A stretch of DNA of 64,000 nt. It comes from Parabacteroides sp. (GTDB taxonomy: Bacteria > Bacteroidota > Bacteroidia > Bacteroidales > Tannerellaceae). A program made the translations under genes and the position numbers. The notes beneath the pieces were generated by a model. The model worked only from the letters and a program-made list of their open reading frames with translations, was not told the origin of the DNA and did no database searches. Shown here in pieces: positions 43,036 through 51,609 of the stretch. Positions within the stretch are counted from its first letter, which is position 1. The number at the start of each line of letters is the position of its first letter. Location of the stretch: positions 38,157-102,156 of the forward strand of contig JAQVCX010000002.1 in assembly GCA_028689545.1 (NCBI GenBank), written 5' to 3'.

Positions 43036-44040
43036 ATGAGAACACAAACTGTGCTACTATGGATCAGCCTTAGCCTGCTGGCGGGGCTTTCCGCTTGTGA
43101 TTGGACCTCATCGTCTCCGGTGGCCTCGCTTCGGCGGGCTACCGGATGGCCTTTCGAGATGGTGGTCGTGATGGATCGAGACGCGTGGAATGGCGAGGCG
43201 GGGGAGTTGCTGCAAGAACAATTGCGAGCGCCGATCCCTGCCTTGCCGCAGGCGGAAGCGTCCATGCGCGTCACCTATTCGGAGCCTTCGGGCTTTTCCG
43301 GTTTATTACGATACGTACGAAATATCTTGGTCGTATCCGTAGATCCTAATCGATATACGAAAGCCGGAACCAAAGAGAGTCTCAACGAATGGGCCAGCGG
43401 GCAAAATGTAGTGACCTTGTATGCTCCGACTACCGCCGCCTTGACCGAGTTCCTCTTATTGAATGAAGGACGGTTGGTCGATCATTTCAATCGCGTGGAA
43501 AGGGATCGTTGGATAACCGGACTTTCTAGGAGTCATAGTAGTTGGATCAATGAGAAGTTGAAGTCGCGCTTCGGCATCTCGTTATTTGTACCGGAAGATA
43601 TGTCGGCTTATAAAGAGACGACGGATTTCTTCTGGGGATCGAACAATGCCAATAGTGGACGGACTGATATTTTGGTCTATAGCTTCCCCTATACGACCCA
43701 AGAGGCGTTTACCGAAGATTATCTGGTCGCCATGCGTGATTCCGTAGTGAGGCGGAACGTGCCGGGCTCTTTCCCGAACTCCTATATGAAGACCGAGAAG
43801 CGCTTCGAGCTGTCTTACGAGCCGATCACCTACCGTGGCGAATACCGCGGCGTATTACGTGGCCTATGGCGTATGGAAGGAGATAAGATGGGCGGCCCGT
43901 TCGTCAGCCACGCCCTGCTCGACAAGGAAAGACAACGGGTGATCGTAGCGGAAGGTTTCGTCTACGCCCCGGAGTCCAAAAAGGCGAACCTGATCCGTAG
44001 GCTGGAGGCCGCTTTGTTTACGTTTCGATTCGTTGATTAG
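43036..44040 (+). CDS. DUF4837 family lipoprotein
   Basis: The 334-residue lipoprotein has the signal LLWISLSLLAGLSACDW. The mature part begins with RATGWPFEMVVVMDRDAW, then SFPYTTQEAFTEDYLVAMRD and YRGVLRGLWRMEGDKMGGPF, which I associate with DUF4837 of Bacteroidales. Function is unknown; periplasmic or outer-membrane location is expected. The gene starts after array I, in the same direction as the upstream HTH gene. Confidence 0.82.
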   Translation: MRTQTVLLWISLSLLAGLSACDWTSSSPVASLRRATGWPFEMVVVMDRDAWNGEAGELLQEQLRAPIPALPQAEASMRVTYSEPSGFSGLLRYVRNILVVSVDPNRYTKAGTKESLNEWASGQNVVTLYAPTTAALTEFLLLNEGRLVDHFNRVERDRWITGLSRSHSSWINEKLKSRFGISLFVPEDMSAYKETTDFFWGSNNANSGRTDILVYSFPYTTQEAFTEDYLVAMRDSVVRRNVPGSFPNSYMKTEKRFELSYEPITYRGEYRGVLRGLWRMEGDKMGGPFVSHALLDKERQRVIVAEGFVYAPESKKANLIRRLEAALFTFRFVD

Positions 44041-44085
44041 GATTGATTAGTTCACTAAAAATATGAATGTTTGGCTGGTAAGCGT

Positions 44086-44093
44086 TATCTTTG
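44086..44093 (+). promoter_or_regulatory. -7 element for the toxin-antitoxin pair
   Basis: TATCTTTG is 24 nt upstream of the antitoxin start. A TTTG at 44070-44073 is too close (12 nt) to be the usual partner. Confidence 0.45.
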
Positions 44094-44117
44094 TGGTAAG
44101 TAAATAAAGAATGAGAT

Positions 44118-44345
44118 ATGGAAAGAACTGTTTTTAATGCGGCGCAGCTACAGATATTGGATTTAATGTCATATGTGGAAAGTGAGGATACGCTAAACGA
44201 GATTAAGGATATGCTATCGAATTACTTCGCTCAGAAAGCGGAAAAGGCGATCGACGCATTGTGGGATAGCGGCCAGATCAATGATACGGTCATAGATCAA
44301 TGGAAGCAAGAGCATTTACGGACTCCTTATAACTCGGCGAGATGA
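44118..44345 (+). CDS. Putative antitoxin of a PIN toxin pair
   Basis: The 75-residue protein is mostly helical (FNAAQLQILDLMSYVESEDT...MLSNYFAQKAEKAIDALWDSG). It ends in QWKQEHLRTPY, a basic tail that could contact the toxin or DNA. I do not recognise a named antitoxin family. Its stop overlaps the start of the PIN gene as ATGA, the classic arrangement of a toxin-antitoxin operon with the antitoxin first. The assignment rests mainly on that. Confidence 0.7.
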   Translation: MERTVFNAAQLQILDLMSYVESEDTLNEIKDMLSNYFAQKAEKAIDALWDSGQINDTVIDQWKQEHLRTPYNSAR

Positions 44346-44758
44346 ACAGGATCGTGTTGGATACGAATTGCCTCTTGATATCTCTTTCAAGAAGAGGTCG
44401 TTATTATGTGGTTTGGAAAGACTTCTTCGCGGAAAAGTATGTGTTATGTTACACGAATGAGATATTAACGGAGTACGAAGAGATTCTCACGTTGAAAATG
44501 GGTCGTGAAATAGCTCAAAATATCATCAAGGCAATCATTACTCGTAAAAACACGCTGAGACTGGATGCGCATTTCCGCTTTAACTTAATTCAAGCGGATG
44601 TGGATGATAATAAATTTGTTGATTGCGCCATTGCGGCGAATGCCTCTTATATAGTGAGCCAAGATCGTCATTTCGATATACTTAAAACAATAGAATTCCC
44701 AAAGGTTGAGTTAATCGATATTGATACCTTTATGGCTTTGCTCGACAATGAGCCTTAA
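44342..44758 (+). CDS. PIN domain ribonuclease toxin (COG1569-like)
   Basis: The 138-residue PIN-domain protein begins MNRIVLDTNCLLIS, with the first conserved Asp. A further acidic Glu is in NEILTEYEEIL, and the DNKFVDCAIAANASYIVSQD block supplies the remaining acidic metal ligands. Family members cleave RNA and are held inactive by the partner. It overlaps the upstream antitoxin gene by 4 bp. Target RNA is unknown. Confidence 0.88.
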   Translation: MNRIVLDTNCLLISLSRRGRYYVVWKDFFAEKYVLCYTNEILTEYEEILTLKMGREIAQNIIKAIITRKNTLRLDAHFRFNLIQADVDDNKFVDCAIAANASYIVSQDRHFDILKTIEFPKVELIDIDTFMALLDNEP

Positions 44759-44845
44759 TCTACTATCACCTCTATATGAACGTTAATTCTCTACTTTATT
44801 TTCCCGATCTGCGTTTGCGTTATCCGTGGTAAAGCGATTCCCTCA

Positions 44846-44925
44846 CGTATATAGGCATAGCCCCATGCGTATATACGTGTCGGGCTACACGTACGTACGT
44901 GTGGCTTTATGCCTATATAGCGGTC
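44846..44925. repeat. 22-bp palindromic array (3.5 units), array J
   Basis: Exact 22-bp steps begin at 44846, 44868, 44890 and 44912. Units open CGTATATAGG, CGTATATACG, CGTACGTACG, CCTATATAG. The first and last are complementary (GTATATAGGCATA with TATGCCTATATAG). It fills the convergent gap between the PIN toxin and the rRNA methyltransferase genes. Confidence 0.82.
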
Positions 44926-44931
44926 TTATCA

Positions 44932-46323
44932 CTATGAAAATAGTTTGATCTCTTCCGGGACATACCCCGTCCGTATACGCCATTCTTGCGGATACAGGTT
45001 GTTCGCCCGGTTGCCAAGGTTCTTTACGAAACCTAGCGGAAGCCCTTGGTAGCGTATCAATACGTAGCCCTTATCGGCCTCGGAAGGTAAGACGAGGGCC
45101 TCTTTCCTTAAGAACTTAATCGCGTCTGCCCACTCCAGTTCCACGGATGGAAAGGCGTTAGGACGCAAGGCGGTGCTTAAAGCCAGCTCTTGAGACGGGA
45201 TGAGGTCTTTCCCCTTCGCCTCGCCTAGGCAAATACCGGCGGAAAGTATCCGTAAAGGCTTGGTGTTGATGAGCGAGAATAGATCCGAATGGGCTTTGGG
45301 ATACGCTCGGAGGAAACTACCGTTCCATTCGAGAGAAAATGAAGTCTCATCCGAAAGAAATTGACGGGCCTCCTGTGGGATGGAAGGGATGGCTTTTCCC
45401 CGCTCTTTTTTCCCTTTGGACTTGACACGAACCTCCTCGATCTCGCCTTCCGCTTTCCGGAGGGCAGCGAGGAAAAAGCCCTCGCCCCGTGTCTTATGCG
45501 GGAAGAAGCGGTAAACCGGATGCTCAAACCGGAGGGCGCCGGTGATTTGCCACTCCTCTTGGGTAGGGATAGGCAGTGCCTCGGCCCCCAGCTCCTCTAT
45601 CATATAATGTATGTTCTCCTCATCCTCCTCCGTATTATAAGTACAAGTGCTATAGATGAGGATACCCCCCGGCTTCAAGGCGTTCCAGATATCATGGATG
45701 ATGCGTCGCCCGCGGGAGGCGCAAAGCCGTACGTTATCCACGCTCCATTCGCCCGTGCTATCCGTGTCCTTGCGGAACATGCCTTCGCCGGAGCAAGGTA
45801 CGTCGGCTACGATCACGTCGAACAGATGAGGCAACGCCTCGCCTATCTCCTCCGGGTCATTATTGATAACGATCGTGTCCGGGCGGCCCCATTTCGCGAT
45901 ATTCTCGGCCAACACATAACTGCGGCTACGGATCACCTCGTTGCTGACTAACAGGCTGCCCTCCGGCAATAAACTCGCCAGATGCGTGGACTTTCCGCCC
46001 GGGGCGGCGCATAAATCCAGGCAGCGTATCGGCTCTTTCACGTAAGCCTTGATCGCTTGTTCCAGAAACATGGAAGAGGCTTCCTGCACGTAATAGGCCC
46101 CCGCGTGGAATAGCGGATCGAAGGTGAAAGACAACCGTTCCGGCAAATAATAACCGCTCTCGCACCAAGCGACCGGAGCGCCCGCCTTGGGAGCGGGAGT
46201 CCCTTTCATCGGGTTGATACGGATGCTTACGGGGACGTCGGCGCTTAACGCGGCCTCTAAACGATCGAACTCCTCGCCAAGTAAAGCCCGTGTACGGGTA
46301 ATAAAATCAATAGGAAGTGCCAT
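44932..46323 (-). CDS. RsmF/NOL1-NOP2-sun family RNA cytosine-C5 methyltransferase
   Basis: The ATG at 46323 gives 463 residues; the 21 extra codons of the track overlap a divergent promoter. SAM-binding motif I is LDLCAAPGGKSTHLA. The two conserved cysteines are in VADVPCSGEGMF and IYSTCTYNTEEDEEN. The C-terminal ~170 residues form the RsmF-type extension with a PUA-like part. It methylates cytosine C5 in rRNA, probably 16S, by family. Confidence 0.92.
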   Translation of the reverse strand: MALPIDFITRTRALLGEEFDRLEAALSADVPVSIRINPMKGTPAPKAGAPVAWCESGYYLPERLSFTFDPLFHAGAYYVQEASSMFLEQAIKAYVKEPIRCLDLCAAPGGKSTHLASLLPEGSLLVSNEVIRSRSYVLAENIAKWGRPDTIVINNDPEEIGEALPHLFDVIVADVPCSGEGMFRKDTDSTGEWSVDNVRLCASRGRRIIHDIWNALKPGGILIYSTCTYNTEEDEENIHYMIEELGAEALPIPTQEEWQITGALRFEHPVYRFFPHKTRGEGFFLAALRKAEGEIEEVRVKSKGKKERGKAIPSIPQEARQFLSDETSFSLEWNGSFLRAYPKAHSDLFSLINTKPLRILSAGICLGEAKGKDLIPSQELALSTALRPNAFPSVELEWADAIKFLRKEALVLPSEADKGYVLIRYQGLPLGFVKNLGNRANNLYPQEWRIRTGYVPEEIKLFS

Positions 46324-46344
46324 GATTATTCTGTTAGTTTGCGG

Positions 46345-46361
46345 CAAAAGTACTACTTTCG
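46345..46361. promoter_or_regulatory. Back-to-back -7 elements for two divergent methyltransferase genes
   Basis: CAAAAGTA at 46345-46352 is TACTTTTG on the minus strand, 21 nt before the RsmF-like start. TACTTTCG at 46354-46361 faces the plus-strand gene at 46377. The two -7 elements are only one base apart, so polymerase binding in one direction may exclude the other. Confidence 0.5.
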
Positions 46362-46376
46362 CGGAAAACAAACAGT

Positions 46377-47081
46377 ATGCAAGCATCTCTTTTCCTTATA
46401 CCAGTTACCTTGGGCGATACGGAACATCGCCGTGTCTTACCAGAGTACAATCGTGACGTGATCTTATCTATCCGCCATTTTATCGTGGAAAACGTGCGTA
46501 CGGCACGCCGTTTCCTGAAGAAGGTGGAGCCGGGGATCGTGATCGATGACCTGACGTTCTATGAGCTGAATAAACATACCTCATCGGAGCAAGTGGCCGG
46601 TTATCTGGCTCCTTTGGCGAAAGGCGAGAGCGTAGGCGTGATCTCGGAGGCGGGTTGTCCGGCGATCGCCGATCCGGGGGCTGACGTGGTGGCGATCGCC
46701 CAGCGGAAGGATTATCCGGTGGTGCCGTTGGTAGGGCCTTCGTCTATCTTGATGTCGGTGATGGGATCGGGCTTTAACGGGCAGAGCTTCGCCTTCCACG
46801 GTTATCTGCCGATCGATGCCTCGGAGCGCACCAACATGATCAAGAAGCTGGAAGGACGCATCTACTCGGAGAGCCAGACACAATTGTTTATCGAGACTCC
46901 TTACCGGAATAATAAACTGGCGGAGGAGTTGATCCGTACGTGCCGCCCGTCTACGAAACTCTGTATCGCCTCGGATATAACGTGTGAGGATGAGTATATC
47001 CACACCCGCCCGGTCAAGGAATGGGCGGGCAAAGTTCCCGATCTGAGTAAGAAGCCTACCATTTTCCTAATCTATAAATAA
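46377..47081 (+). CDS. RsmI-like SAM-dependent methyltransferase (tetrapyrrole methylase fold)
   Basis: The 234-residue protein has the tetrapyrrole-methylase fold and is close to RsmI, which 2'-O-methylates 16S C1402. The family motifs are [14 protein letters not shown] (SAM-binding proline loop), [18 protein letters not shown] and [14 protein letters not shown]. The N-terminus [12 protein letters not shown] differs from canonical RsmI, and this shorter type is common in Bacteroidota next to true RsmI, so the target is uncertain. It is divergent from the RsmF-like gene. Confidence 0.85.
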   Translation: MQASLFLIPVTLGDTEHRRVLPEYNRDVILSIRHFIVENVRTARRFLKKVEPGIVIDDLTFYELNKHTSSEQVAGYLAPLAKGESVGVISEAGCPAIADPGADVVAIAQRKDYPVVPLVGPSSILMSVMGSGFNGQSFAFHGYLPIDASERTNMIKKLEGRIYSESQTQLFIETPYRNNKLAEELIRTCRPSTKLCIASDITCEDEYIHTRPVKEWAGKVPDLSKKPTIFLIYK

Positions 47082-47091
47082 GAGGATCGAT

Positions 47092-47685
47092 ATGAGTTAT
47101 CAAGCGCACGAGACAGCGGTAATCGATACCGGTTGCGAGATCGGGGAAGGAACCCGTATCTGGCATTTTTCCCATATCATGGCGGGATGCGTGATGGGCA
47201 AGGCGTGTAATATCGGCCAGAACGTAGTCGTATCGCCGGGTGTGGTCTTAGGGAATAACGTGAAGGTGCAGAACAATGTATCTATCTATACCGGGGTGAT
47301 TTGCGAGGATGATGTGTTCTTGGGGCCTAGTTGCGTGTTTACAAATGTAACCAACCCACGCAGCGCTATCTCTCGGAAAGATCAGTATAAGGCGACGGTG
47401 ATTGGCAAGGGCGCCTCGATTGGCGCTAACGCCACGATAATCTGTGGGCATACGGTCGGGCGGTATGCCATGATCGGCGCCGGGGCGGTGGTAACGAAAG
47501 ATGTTCCGGATTATGCGCTGGTCGTAGGGAACCCATCCCGCCAGATCGGTTGGGTAAGCGAGTACGGCCATCGCTTAGTATTCGATCCAGAAGGCTTCGC
47601 TACCTGTCCGGAAAGCGGGCAACGTTACTGCCTAGACAATCACCAAGTTGTAGAGACGGGGCGTGCCCCGTCTCCCACAGACTGA
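47092..47685 (+). CDS. Left-handed beta-helix N-acetyltransferase (WbpD/WlbB-like)
   Basis: The 197-residue protein is built of hexapeptide repeats ([56 protein letters not shown]). The order and the [15 protein letters not shown] loop match 3-N-acetyltransferases for UDP-2-acetamido-3-amino-glucuronate in LPS/O-antigen synthesis; no sugar-nucleotide neighbours are present, so this is uncertain. The last ~12 codons ([12 protein letters not shown]) are encoded by a GAGACGGGGC palindrome element, which replaced the original C-terminus or stop. Confidence 0.82.
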   Translation: MSYQAHETAVIDTGCEIGEGTRIWHFSHIMAGCVMGKACNIGQNVVVSPGVVLGNNVKVQNNVSIYTGVICEDDVFLGPSCVFTNVTNPRSAISRKDQYKATVIGKGASIGANATIICGHTVGRYAMIGAGAVVTKDVPDYALVVGNPSRQIGWVSEYGHRLVFDPEGFATCPESGQRYCLDNHQVVETGRAPSPTD

Positions 47686-47737
47686 TAGTATCTTAAATTA
47701 CCATTTTGTAGGGATGAGACGGGGCGTGCCCCGTCTC
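47653..47737. repeat. Paired GAGACGGGGC palindrome element, copy 2
   Basis: Two 22-bp palindromes (GAGACGGGGCGTGCCCCGTC plus two bases) lie at 47653-47674 and 47716-47737, starting 63 bp apart (64 bp in copy 1). The spacer again holds CTGATAGTAT and a GGGAT before the second palindrome. The left half is inside the acetyltransferase reading frame. The whole unit separates that gene from GH92. Confidence 0.92.
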
Positions 47738-47771
47738 TACAGCACAGACAATATTAATATTCTATACAAAT

Positions 47772-50048
47772 ATGACAACATCTTTTTTCAAGCAAGGGTT
47801 CTTAGCGATAGGGATCACCTGTTGCATGCAGCTTTCCGCCGTGGAGAATCCTGTGGACTACGTGAATACGCTAGTTGGTACCCAATCCAAGTACGAGCTA
47901 TCTACCGGAAACACCTATCCGGCTACCGCCCTGCCTTGGGGTATGAACTTCTGGACCCCGCAGACCGGCGAGATGGGGAATGGCTGGACATACCGTTACG
48001 ACGCGGATAAGATACGGGGATTCAAGCAAACCCATCAACCGAGCCCGTGGATGAACGATTACGGGCAGTTTTCCATCATGCCTACCACCGAAGGCTTGGT
48101 CTTCGATGAGGAGAAACGGGCTAGCTGGTTCTCCCATAAATCAGAGGTTGCTACTCCCTATTATTATAAGGTATATCTGGCGGATCATGACGTGACTACC
48201 GAGTTGGTTCCGACGGAACGTGCGGCTAAGTTCCGCTTTACATTCCCGGAAACCAAGAAAGCGTATATCGTAATCGACGCTTTTGATAAAGGCTCTTATG
48301 TGAAGGTATTGCCCGCGGAACGTAAGATCATCGGTTATTCTACGAAGAACACGGGCGGCGTTCCTCGTAACTTTAAGAATTATTTCGTGATCCAGTTTGA
48401 TAAGCCTTTCACGTTCTCGTCTGCCGTTAAGAACGGAGCGATCCAGTTGGACGAGTCGGAGGTGAAGACAAACCATGCCGGCGCTATCATTGGCTTTGAG
48501 ACAAAGGCCGGCGAGGTGGTGCATGCTAATGTGGCTTCTTCCTTTATCAGTTCGGAACAGGCCGAGTTGAACTTGCGTGAGCTGGGAGATTCTAGCTTCG
48601 ATCAATTAGTGGCCAAAGGGAAAGATATCTGGAACCAGGAATTAGGCAAGATCGAGGTAGAGGATACGAACATCGATAACTTGCGTACGTTCTATTCTTG
48701 CTTGTATCGTTCCTTGCTGTTCCCCCGTAGCTTCTATGAGATCGACGCCAAAGGGCAAGTATTGCATTATAGCCCTTATAACGGTGAGGTCTTGCCGGGC
48801 TATATGTTTACCGATACCGGTTTCTGGGATACGTTTCGTTGTCTTTTCCCCTTCTTGAACCTGATGTATCCGGAGATGAACCAAAAGATGCAGGAAGGTT
48901 TGGTGAACGCTTATAAAGAGAGCGGCTTCCTGCCGGAATGGGCAAGTCCGGGCCATCGGGATTGCATGGTCGGCAATAACTCCGCTTCCGTGGTAGCCGA
49001 CGCTTATATCAAAGGCTTGAGAGGATACGATATCGAGATGCTTTGGGAAGCCTTGAAGCATGACGCGAATAGCCAATTGCCGAGAACGGCTTCCGGTCGT
49101 GTCGCTTACGAGGAGTATAATAAGCTGGGTTATGTACCGAATAATATCGGTATCGGGCAAAATGTGGCTCGTACTTTGGAATATGCTTATAATGACTGGA
49201 CGATTTATGCCTTGGGTAAGAAACTGGGCAAGCCGGCAAGCGAGATCGATATCTTCAAGCAACGGGCTAATAACTATAAGAATGTGTACGACCCGAACTA
49301 TAAGTTGATGGTCGGACGCTCTGATAAGGGCGAGTTCAACCCTAGCTTTAAAGGTACGGACTGGAGTCGTGATTTCTGCGAGGGAAATAGCTGGCATTGG
49401 AGTTTCTGTGTCTTCCACGACCCGCAGGGCCTGATCGACTTGATGGGAGGAAAGAAGGAATTCAACCACATGATGGACTCCGTCTTCAAGATGCCTAGTC
49501 GTTTGGGTATGGATAGCCGCGGTATGATCCATGAGATGCGTGAGATGCAGGTAATGAATCTGGGGCAATACGCCCATGGCAACCAACCGATCCAGCATAT
49601 GGTGTATCTATACAACTATTCCGGTGAGCCTTGGAAAGCTCAATACTGGGTACGTGAGATCATGCATAAGCTTTATACCGCCGAGGCGGATGGCTATTGC
49701 GGCGATGAGGATAACGGACAGACTTCCGCATGGTATGTGTTTTCTGCCTTAGGCTTCTATACCGTATGTCCGGGCACGGATCAATATGTGCTGGGAACTC
49801 CTTTGTTCAAATCCGTAAAACTACATCTGGATAATGGAAAGCAGGTGTTGATCCAAGCGGACAAAGCCGATCGGGAGAATCGTTACATCAAAGGCATGAA
49901 AGTAAACGGGAAGACATATACCCGCAATTTCTTGACACACGAGCAGTTGCTAGGTGGTGCGAAGATCCAATACCAAATGAGCGATACCCCTAATAAACAG
50001 CGAGGTACGGAGGATAGTGACCGCCCCTATTCATTCTCTTTGGAATAA
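47772..50048 (+). CDS. GH92 family alpha-mannosidase
   Basis: This secreted 758-residue glycosidase has a signal peptide followed by VDYVNTLVGTQSKYELSTGN, a typical GH92 opening. The N-terminal beta domain holds GWTYRYDADKIRGFKQTHQP. The (alpha/alpha)6 domain has TDTGFWDTFRCLFPFLNLMYP, GYCGDEDNGQTSAWYVFSALGF and the closing YVLGTPLFKSVKLHL. These enzymes are calcium-dependent exo-alpha-mannosidases that trim N-glycans or yeast mannan. It is followed by array L and a MATE gene. No SusCD pair is present, so it is not in a full polysaccharide utilisation locus here. Confidence 0.94.
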   Translation: MTTSFFKQGFLAIGITCCMQLSAVENPVDYVNTLVGTQSKYELSTGNTYPATALPWGMNFWTPQTGEMGNGWTYRYDADKIRGFKQTHQPSPWMNDYGQFSIMPTTEGLVFDEEKRASWFSHKSEVATPYYYKVYLADHDVTTELVPTERAAKFRFTFPETKKAYIVIDAFDKGSYVKVLPAERKIIGYSTKNTGGVPRNFKNYFVIQFDKPFTFSSAVKNGAIQLDESEVKTNHAGAIIGFETKAGEVVHANVASSFISSEQAELNLRELGDSSFDQLVAKGKDIWNQELGKIEVEDTNIDNLRTFYSCLYRSLLFPRSFYEIDAKGQVLHYSPYNGEVLPGYMFTDTGFWDTFRCLFPFLNLMYPEMNQKMQEGLVNAYKESGFLPEWASPGHRDCMVGNNSASVVADAYIKGLRGYDIEMLWEALKHDANSQLPRTASGRVAYEEYNKLGYVPNNIGIGQNVARTLEYAYNDWTIYALGKKLGKPASEIDIFKQRANNYKNVYDPNYKLMVGRSDKGEFNPSFKGTDWSRDFCEGNSWHWSFCVFHDPQGLIDLMGGKKEFNHMMDSVFKMPSRLGMDSRGMIHEMREMQVMNLGQYAHGNQPIQHMVYLYNYSGEPWKAQYWVREIMHKLYTAEADGYCGDEDNGQTSAWYVFSALGFYTVCPGTDQYVLGTPLFKSVKLHLDNGKQVLIQADKADRENRYIKGMKVNGKTYTRNFLTHEQLLGGAKIQYQMSDTPNKQRGTEDSDRPYSFSLE

Positions 50049-50058
50049 GAAAACTAGG

Positions 50059-50102
50059 ATGCCCATTGTAAGCATGTTACAATAGGCATTCTAATATTTT
50101 AT
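50059..50102. repeat. 22-bp palindromic array (2 units), array L
   Basis: Two 22-bp units form one hairpin: GATGCCCATTGTAA and TTACAATAGGCATTC around GCATG, followed by a T-rich tail. It begins about 11 nt after the GH92 stop and may also terminate transcription. The words GATGCC.ATT and CAATnGGCATTCTAA are shared with array B at 6675. Confidence 0.75.
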
Positions 50103-50109
50103 TAGATGT

Positions 50110-51483
50110 ATGGCAAACTCAAAAGAGATGACGGAAGGGGCTGTATTTCCCCTTCTATTCAGTTTCACGATGCCGTTATTGCTCGGAAACTTACTTCAGC
50201 AGACTTATTCCTTGATTGATGCCGCTATCGTGGGTCGGTTTCTTGGTATCAATTCGCTGGCTGCCGTGGGAGCCAGCACCTCGGTGATTTTCTTGATTCT
50301 GGGATTCTGTAACGGATGTTGCGCCGGCTTTGGCATTCCGGTAGCCCAGAAGTTTGGGGCGAGGGATTATGTGACGATGCGTCGTTACGTGGCGGTGGGG
50401 TTGCAATTGGCTACGGTGATGTCCGTGGTGATCGCCGCTGTCTCCGGTTTCTATTGCCGGGATATCTTGCGGGGGATGCAGACGCCCGGTAATATCTTCG
50501 ACGGGGCCTATGATTATTTGTTTGTTACCTTTATCGGTATTCCTTGTACATTCTTCTATAATTTGTTGGCAAGCATCATGCGGGCTTTGGGAGATAGTAA
50601 GACTCCGTTTTGGTTCTTGCTGTTCTCTACGGTCTTGAATGTATTCTTGGATCTATTCTGCATCTTGGTGTTAGGCTGGGGCGTGATGGGAGCGGCTATC
50701 GCTACGGTTTTCTCGCAAGGGCTTTCCGCCATTCTCTGCTATTTATATATGCTTCGGAAATTCCCGATCTTACGGGCTACTTCCCCCGAGGACCGAAGGT
50801 TTCATGCCGGGCTGGCCCGCACCTTGTTGGCGATGGGGGTTCCGATGGGATTGCAATTCTCTATTACCGCCATCGGCAGTATCATGTTGCAGAGTGCCAA
50901 TAATGCCTTGGGCACGGCCTGTGTCGCCGCCTTTACTTCCGCCGCCCGTATCAAGATGTTTTTCATTTGCGCTTTCGAGAGTTTGGGTATCGCCATGGCT
51001 ACGTATTGCGGACAGAATTATGGGGCGGGAAAGCCGGATCGTATTTTGCAGGGAATCAAGGTGAGCGCGTTGATGATGCTTACGTATGCCGCCGCTACAT
51101 GGATGATCTTGATGCTGGGATCTCGTTCGTTGGCCTTGTTGTTTGTGGCTCCATCCGAGGTAGAGATACTGGATTATACGGAGCAGTTCTTGCATATCTC
51201 TTGCTGGTTCTTCCCGGCTGTCGGGCTATTGTGTATCTTGCGTTACGCGATACAAGGGGTGGGTTTCAGCAACCTCGCGATGCTCTCGGGCGTTTCAGAG
51301 ATGATCGCACGTATCTTGGTGAGCTTGTATGCGGTTCCCGCTTTTGGATTCTTAGGTGTTTGCTTTGGTGATCCGTTGGCTTGGGTCGCCGCTGACTTAT
51401 TCTTGATACCGGCGTTTTGGTATGTCTATAAAAAGATAAAGAAAAGATTAGCTTATGAGAAAGTATCGGTGTCCGCAGTGTGA
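50110..51483 (+). CDS. MATE family efflux transporter
   Basis: The 457-residue membrane protein has about 12 helices in two pseudo-repeats. The first half begins FPLLFSFTMPLLLGNLLQQTYSLIDAAIVG, the hallmark MATE start. The second half repeats the pattern with ITAIGSIMLQSANNALG. It exports cationic or metabolic compounds in exchange for Na+ or H+. The substrate is unknown. Confidence 0.93.
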   Translation: MANSKEMTEGAVFPLLFSFTMPLLLGNLLQQTYSLIDAAIVGRFLGINSLAAVGASTSVIFLILGFCNGCCAGFGIPVAQKFGARDYVTMRRYVAVGLQLATVMSVVIAAVSGFYCRDILRGMQTPGNIFDGAYDYLFVTFIGIPCTFFYNLLASIMRALGDSKTPFWFLLFSTVLNVFLDLFCILVLGWGVMGAAIATVFSQGLSAILCYLYMLRKFPILRATSPEDRRFHAGLARTLLAMGVPMGLQFSITAIGSIMLQSANNALGTACVAAFTSAARIKMFFICAFESLGIAMATYCGQNYGAGKPDRILQGIKVSALMMLTYAAATWMILMLGSRSLALLFVAPSEVEILDYTEQFLHISCWFFPAVGLLCILRYAIQGVGFSNLAMLSGVSEMIARILVSLYAVPAFGFLGVCFGDPLAWVAADLFLIPAFWYVYKKIKKRLAYEKVSVSAV

Positions 51484-51532
51484 TATCTCCAAAGATCCTG
51501 CCGCAGATCTATCCGGATTTGATAAGACAGAG

Positions 51533-51583
51533 GCATTTTTCCTAGGATGCTCATGGTATGGAGCTCCTAGGAAATGCCGGTGA
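51533..51583. repeat. Hairpin between MATE and RluA genes
   Basis: GGCATTTTTCCTAGGATGCTC pairs with GAGCTCCTAGGAAATGCC around a short loop. TCCTAGGA recurs at a 25-bp step. It lies between convergent genes and may act as a bidirectional terminator, although no long T-run is present. Confidence 0.6.
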
Positions 51584-51609
51584 TTGGATGTTGTATGATG
51601 CTCTTCTAT

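Noticed and set aside
48642-49598. 318-residue minus-strand ORF inside GH92
   Set aside because: It is an antisense shadow; the plus-strand product matches GH92 throughout.
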